Of a DNA stretch of 9,907 bases, positions 5,723 through 9,907 are shown piece by piece; position 1 is the stretch's first letter; each line of letters opens with the position of its first letter. This DNA comes from Kiritimatiellota bacterium (GTDB lineage Bacteria > Verrucomicrobiota > Kiritimatiellia > RFP12 > UBA1067), in contig WRML01000051.1 of NCBI GenBank assembly GCA_009777165.1, positions 1 to 9,907 of the forward strand, given 5' to 3'. A program made the position numbers and the translations under genes. Under the pieces are notes generated by a model. It did no database searches. It was not told where the DNA came from and saw only the letters and a list, made by a program, of their open reading frames with translations.

Positions 5723-8700
5723 TTACGGGCCGCAACCGCAGTCGGGCTCTAAGAGGAAGTTATCGGACTGGTTGAACTTGTAGGGAGTTGTCTGCGGGAT
5801 GAGGTAGTAACCCCCACCCGCAGTACCGGTGAGTCCGTCGGCGTCGGTCAACGACGGGGTCAGAACACCGACCAGATTCCGCGTCACGGTCTTGCCGCCG
5901 ACATCCTCGCGGAACGAGCCGCTGAACAGGCCGGTCTTGGGCTTCACGGACAGCTTTAGGCACGCGACGTTCCCTGCCGTGCCACACGCCGGCAACGCAT
6001 TCAGTCCCGTACCCTTCGCATTGAACGCCGCGTTGACATCCCAGCTTTGAGCGTGCGCAACCAACCCGTCTTCATTATTATACATCTTCTTCAGCGTGTC
6101 GTTCTTCGCGTACCAGCCGCCCTGGGTATCGAGCGCGAATTGGAAACCGTCGTTTAACACGTCTGTCGCCCTCGGGTTCCAGCTTTCCCACAGGGCCGGG
6201 CCATTCAGCAGGACACGGCCAGGCGCGACGGCTTCGCGGGTGAAAATAAGATCGGCTTTGAAGAAGCCGCCCGAATACGTCTTCGGCGCAGTGGCGATCC
6301 ACAAGCAGGGGACCCCCATTGACGCATCGAGCAGGAGCACGCTCGACAGCGAGACAGCGGTACCGTCCGCCAGCTTGCCGGCGGTTTTGACTTTGCCCTT
6401 CCTGTCAACGGTAATCGTCAGGTACCCTGTTCCTGCCAGCCCGGCGTTTTCGCTGTCCGTACTGGGTAGCACCAAGAGCGTGTAGTACCCCCCCGGCGCC
6501 TTCGAGAGCAAGCCGGAGTCATAGTCCTGCACAAGCCGCAATGCGCCCTCACGCTCGACAACAATCCCTTCTTTATCTGACCAGCCGTCGCGGACAAACG
6601 TTGCCCCGATCGAGACGGTAGCCGTAGCCGTGGCACTCAAGAGCACCTCCCCTGGCACATCCGTACTGACCGCCATCTCCAGCGGGATTGTCTCCTTCTT
6701 GATTTTTGCGACAAACTGTGCGTTCGTGACGGAGAACACCCCGCTCTCAAACGCGTCATACCCTGTCGCCGTCAACGTGTACGTCTTGCTGTTCGGGAGG
6801 GTCAGCTTGCCGGAGATTTTCCCAGCGGCGGACACCGTCAGGGATGCCTGCCCGTAAGCCAACCCCGTCCCATCATCAACACTCGCCAAACCGTTGTAAC
6901 TGCCGTACGCCTCGCGCGGCAGCGGGGCGACGGTGTAGCTGAGCGCGAGCGTGGTCCCCCCGGTCTTGCCGTCCATCGCCTGCAGCACGACGCGCACGTT
7001 ACTCGCCGCCTTCGAGGGGATCCCTTTCACCCACCAGATGCCATCCGCGTCCTTCTCCAGTTTCAGGCCGCTGGGGAGGGATCCGGTTTTGACCTTGACC
7101 GATGCCGCGTTCGCCACTGCCAGTGGGCCGAACGCCGTCCGCAGCCCGACATACGTGTCTGCGGTGAGTTGCGCGGTGTCAGCATCCCACACCCATCCCG
7201 GCTGGGTGAAGTCGCCCGCGTCCACGTCGAAGCCGGGGGCCCCTGCCGCAACCGCCTCGACTTTCTGCGCCGTCCCGTTGAAGAGAATCGTCGTGCCATT
7301 GGCAGCCGTTTCGGAGACCGCGATGGCGACGCGCCACACGAACGCCCCGGCTCCGCGGGTGACGTCAAAGGACGTGTTCCCCGCCTCCAAGTCCGCCACT
7401 TGCCCTTGCGGCAGCAGTTTCTCCGTCGCGGCGACAAACACTGCGAAGGTGTTCGTCACGCCGTTGATGCCGTCCAGCTGCGCCACGCTCGACGCATCCC
7501 ACGACAGCTTCACGACCCCCGCTTGGACAACGTCGCCCGTGCGCGGGGCAATCGGCGTGACCGCCGCCGTCAGCGGGATGTACGCCAAATCCGAAAGCAA
7601 CGCATAGACTTCCGCGCCGCCCTTGGCCGATGTCGCCGTCAGGGAGATGGTCTGCTTGCCTTCTGGAACCAGGTAGCCATACACGTCGCCATCGATTGTG
7701 ACTGCCGGCGTCAGGGTCGCCTTGCCTTTGATGGAGAGCGTCACATCGGCCCCCCCTGCGGGATCCGCCGCGAGTTTCAAGACCCCCGGTCCAGTCACTG
7801 CCGCCGTCATGACCGCCACCGCGCCATTCGTCAGCGGCCGACTGCGCACGCCCTCGCCGTCTGCCTGGAACCAGGCATCCGCTGTCGTCTTGACCGGGAG
7901 CGTGGGGTTCAGCTTCACCCACTCGGCCAGGGGTCCCATGTAAAACTCGTTTTGGATGACGAACGTGAGCGCCGTCCTCTGCGCGCCAAGCAACGCGCCC
8001 GCGATGGGGGGGATGTTCAGCACCGCATTACGGCTCGGCTGGAACGCGGAGGCTCTCGGGATCACGATGGACACACCCTTGATTCCCTCCTCCATGTCGT
8101 CCCAGACCACGTCCACTCCGGGAACCTGCACGGCGCTGCTGCCGGACCCCCAGGTGAACACGGCGGTTACCGCCGTGTTACTCCCGCTGGTGCGGGAGAG
8201 CAAGACCTCCACGCTGTCGCCCTCGCGGACCACAGGGCGTGCCGACGACACGTAAGCGTTCGTGATGCCGTTCACCACATACCCGGCATAACCGATCGTC
8301 CCCTTGTTGGGTTGGCCCGGATCCACCGTGATCGTCATGGGAAAAGGATCGACGGTCTCTCCCGCCATGGGGTGCAACGTCAGATCAAACGTGTGCATCT
8401 CGACCCACTCGGCATGGGGGGTGACCGTGACCGTGAGGACCCCCTTGCCTTCGTCGGTCTCGTCCCACGCCAGTGTGTTGTTGACCAAGGTGTAATAGGG
8501 ATTGGCGCCCATGCCTGATGCCGTGACCGCCACCGCCGCGTTGGTTTTCAGACCGAGGTCGTCCCCACTGAAGACGACCGGGATTTCAAACGTGCTTGCC
8601 CATGCGCTGAACGTCATGGCCGTCTGCTCGAACCATACGGCCGCGCCGACGTACTCCTTATAGTTGATCGTGTATTCGATGTCAACGTTCGTGCCCGAGG

Positions 8701-9562
8701 CGTAATAGATGCGCATGACAATGTTGGAGGGATCCCCGGAGGGATTCGCGAACTCGAAACGGCTGTTGCTCGTCACGGTCCCGTTGGCGAACATTTCCGT
8801 ATCATTGAAAAACGCATACAGGGGGGTCCCTACGACGGGCTTCACGTCTGTGAACGTGATGAGGTTCGTGGCGTTGGCGGCGACGGTGAAACGATACCAG
8901 TCGTTCGTGTCCGACACATTCAACGTGTGCACCTGCGACTGCTCGATCAACCCGATCATCAACTCCTGCGCACCCGCCTGCGTGTCATCATCCGGATCCC
9001 ACTGGTCTGTCCGGCGATAGTCCTCGAACGCAGTCATGATGATGGAGATGACCCTGTCCGCCTGTTCAGCAAGGGTCATCTTCGTGCCACTGCCGCCGCG
9101 CATGCTATCCCCGATGCGGCGTTGCTCGACCATCACCGTCCCGTCCGCTTTCTGCCAGTACAGGAGGATAAGCGGGAAGTAGGACGGGTTCTCAATCGTC
9201 CAGCCTTTTCCTTTATTATAGCACCAGTCGTATGTCTTGCTGCGCGTGTCGCCTTTCTGATAGTGCATCACGAGTTTCTGATTGCCCATCCAGTTCTTGA
9301 ATGTCTCCGTGAGCAGCACCTTGTCGAAATTCTCGCAGTGTGAGCAATTGGGATTGCTCCAAACCACGACCATCGGGATACCCTCGCTGAATGCGACCGC
9401 CCGCGTCTGGTCATAGCCCGCGTTCCATTGCCCTAACACGACGGGCGAGCCCGCCGACACAATACCGAGTTCTTGGGGAGTTGCCGCGTGAGCGGATGAG
9501 GTCATCATCCATGCGCCGACGAGTCCCATGAGAATGTGTGCGTGAATTGAGGTCTTCATCAT
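5723..9562 (-). CDS. Large secreted multi-domain protein with thioredoxin-like N-terminal domain
   Basis: A 1279-residue exported protein. Signal peptide: MMKTSIHAHI start, hydrophobic core 8-19, cleavage near SAHA-A (26). About 40-180 is a thioredoxin-fold domain: MVVVWSNPNCSHCENF has the CxxC pair Cys73/Cys76, and PLILLYW (130-136) matches the following central strand; a further Cys114 is present. About 200-305 looks like a bacterial pre-peptidase C-terminal (PPC)-type beta domain (NDWYRFTV at 220-227). About 425-540 is Calx-beta-like (REGDSVEVLLSRTSG). About 670-750 is fibronectin/Ig-like and about 800-880 an Ig-like 'PSGLKL...GIPS' module. Three related beta modules follow (885-990, 1023-1110, 1200-1256), each with SLTVSAAGKISGKL-like sequence. 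The tail ends DCGCGP. No protease or glycosidase site is recognised; adhesion or surface assembly is inferred. AAAGG precedes two adjacent ATGs; ATG 9559 has the better spacing and would give 1278 residues. Confidence 0.88.
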   Translation of the reverse strand: MMKTSIHAHILMGLVGAWMMTSSAHAATPQELGIVSAGSPVVLGQWNAGYDQTRAVAFSEGIPMVVVWSNPNCSHCENFDKVLLTETFKNWMGNQKLVMHYQKGDTRSKTYDWCYNKGKGWTIENPSYFPLILLYWQKADGTVMVEQRRIGDSMRGGSGTKMTLAEQADRVISIIMTAFEDYRRTDQWDPDDDTQAGAQELMIGLIEQSQVHTLNVSDTNDWYRFTVAANATNLITFTDVKPVVGTPLYAFFNDTEMFANGTVTSNSRFEFANPSGDPSNIVMRIYYASGTNVDIEYTINYKEYVGAAVWFEQTAMTFSAWASTFEIPVVFSGDDLGLKTNAAVAVTASGMGANPYYTLVNNTLAWDETDEGKGVLTVTVTPHAEWVEMHTFDLTLHPMAGETVDPFPMTITVDPGQPNKGTIGYAGYVVNGITNAYVSSARPVVREGDSVEVLLSRTSGSNTAVTAVFTWGSGSSAVQVPGVDVVWDDMEEGIKGVSIVIPRASAFQPSRNAVLNIPPIAGALLGAQRTALTFVIQNEFYMGPLAEWVKLNPTLPVKTTADAWFQADGEGVRSRPLTNGAVAVMTAAVTGPGVLKLAADPAGGADVTLSIKGKATLTPAVTIDGDVYGYLVPEGKQTISLTATSAKGGAEVYALLSDLAYIPLTAAVTPIAPRTGDVVQAGVVKLSWDASSVAQLDGINGVTNTFAVFVAATEKLLPQGQVADLEAGNTSFDVTRGAGAFVWRVAIAVSETAANGTTILFNGTAQKVEAVAAGAPGFDVDAGDFTQPGWVWDADTAQLTADTYVGLRTAFGPLAVANAASVKVKTGSLPSGLKLEKDADGIWWVKGIPSKAASNVRVVLQAMDGKTGGTTLALSYTVAPLPREAYGSYNGLASVDDGTGLAYGQASLTVSAAGKISGKLTLPNSKTYTLTATGYDAFESGVFSVTNAQFVAKIKKETIPLEMAVSTDVPGEVLLSATATATVSIGATFVRDGWSDKEGIVVEREGALRLVQDYDSGLLSKAPGGYYTLLVLPSTDSENAGLAGTGYLTITVDRKGKVKTAGKLADGTAVSLSSVLLLDASMGVPCLWIATAPKTYSGGFFKADLIFTREAVAPGRVLLNGPALWESWNPRATDVLNDGFQFALDTQGGWYAKNDTLKKMYNNEDGLVAHAQSWDVNAAFNAKGTGLNALPACGTAGNVACLKLSVKPKTGLFSGSFREDVGGKTVTRNLVGVLTPSLTDADGLTGTAGGGYYLIPQTTPYKFNQSDNFLLEPDCGCGP

Positions 9563-9598
9563 GTCTACCTTTCTAAACTTGTTTAACGTAACTACACT

Positions 9599-9613
9599 TC
9601 CTTTTGAAAAGGA
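9599..9613. promoter_or_regulatory. 15-bp perfect palindrome upstream of the large gene
   Basis: TCCTTTTGAAAAGGA is a perfect palindrome with a central G, 37 bases before ATG 9562. It has the size of a dimeric repressor site but could also form a small hairpin in the leader RNA. The rest of the 183-base divergent spacer (9563-9745) is AT-rich (notably 9650-9690). No convincing -35/-10 pair and no sigma-54 -24/-12 element was found there. Confidence 0.35.
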
Positions 9614-9745
9614 TGGAAACAGGTTACCTTTTTTCCCCCGAACACGCAACAACAAAAAATCGAAATTTTAATTTTTTACGATTCAATTAAACTGCACTTG
9701 TGCCGGGGACGCGGATATGGTAAAAATGCAAATGTGATTTCCTCC

Positions 9746-9907
9746 ATGACTGACTTATCAAAACTGTTCCCCCGCCCCCGCAAGCTCAAACTGCTTGAGG
9801 GGGGGTGGCCGTTGCCCAAGGGGGGGGGTGTCGTCTTCGGGGGCCCCCCCGAACTCACCGCCCCCGCCCGCGCACGTCTCATGCGATGCCTCGGCCCCAA
9901 TTGGAGA
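9746..9907 (+). CDS. Partial CDS; N-terminus resembling GH20 hexosaminidase leader domain
   Basis: An open frame from ATG 9746 reaches the right edge (54 codons). It begins MTDLSKLFPRPRKLKLLEGG and continues WPLPKGGGVVFGGPPELTAPARARL. The order 'P+P+KL.L.EG....P....VV' followed by a helix is typical of the small N-terminal domain of family-20 beta-N-acetylhexosaminidases and related glycosidases, which would cleave terminal amino sugars. The catalytic domain is outside the window, so the call is tentative. No signal peptide is visible at this start. No ribosome site precedes the ATG; the in-frame GTG at 9734 is an alternative start. The gene diverges from the large secreted-protein gene across a 183-base spacer. 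A G7 run, a G9 run and a C7 run all fall inside the first 35 codons. Confidence 0.55.
   Translation, partial: MTDLSKLFPRPRKLKLLEGGWPLPKGGGVVFGGPPELTAPARARLMRCLGPNWR

Noticed and set aside
7169..8518. Long plus-strand open frame (about 450 codons) antisense to the large secreted protein
   Set aside because: Its product is rich in Arg, His and Asp with no domain logic, which is typical of the complement of a GC-rich gene. The minus-strand frame has a signal peptide and coherent domains over its whole length.
9692..9705. GGCAC...TGCA pattern on the minus strand resembling a sigma-54 promoter upstream of the large gene
   Set aside because: The GG and GC elements are two bases too close for a -24/-12 promoter; the sequence is better explained as the small GCAC-TT-GTGC palindrome.

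Overview
The window is high-GC bacterial DNA (roughly 60% by eye) that is almost entirely coding, mostly on the minus strand. The mixture points to the PVC superphylum (Kiritimatiellota, Lentisphaerota or Verrucomicrobiota). The clues are a very large secreted multi-domain protein, discoidin-like secreted proteins, an NtrC-type regulator and short dispersed repeats of the ACAGGATT and CACAAAGG kinds. This assignment is an inference; there is no marker gene.

Layout, in minus-strand transcription order. At the right edge a plus-strand gene starts (9746 onward, truncated); its N-terminus resembles the leading domain of family-20 hexosaminidases. Divergent from it is a 1279-residue secreted protein (5723-9562) with a signal peptide, a thioredoxin-like domain with a CSHC motif, and a chain of beta-rich modules. 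A strong hairpin terminator (5680-5703) closes that gene. Next comes a probable five-gene unit: a soluble PAS-HisKA-HATPase histidine kinase (4409-5581); two tandem paralogous secreted discoidin-like proteins (3545-4222 and 2808-3548); a sigma-54-activating response regulator (1400-2797); and a membrane-anchored alpha/beta hydrolase (446-1396). The last four are tightly packed: an ATGA overlap, a 10-base gap and a 3-base gap. A separate gene with its own likely extended -10 promoter (1-353, truncated) ends the window; its family is not certain.

The most interesting point is that the kinase and its presumed partner regulator are separated by two secreted discoidin-like proteins and followed by a hydrolase. 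This suggests one signalling and envelope module. The kinase has no membrane segment, so how an extracellular event would reach it is open.

Repeats are unusually active here. The first discoidin gene takes its start codon from a copy of the ACAGGATT repeat. The second carries a 75-bp in-frame tandem duplication. The regulator has a GC-rich palindromic block in its interdomain linker. Runs of 8-10 G or C lie inside four different reading frames.
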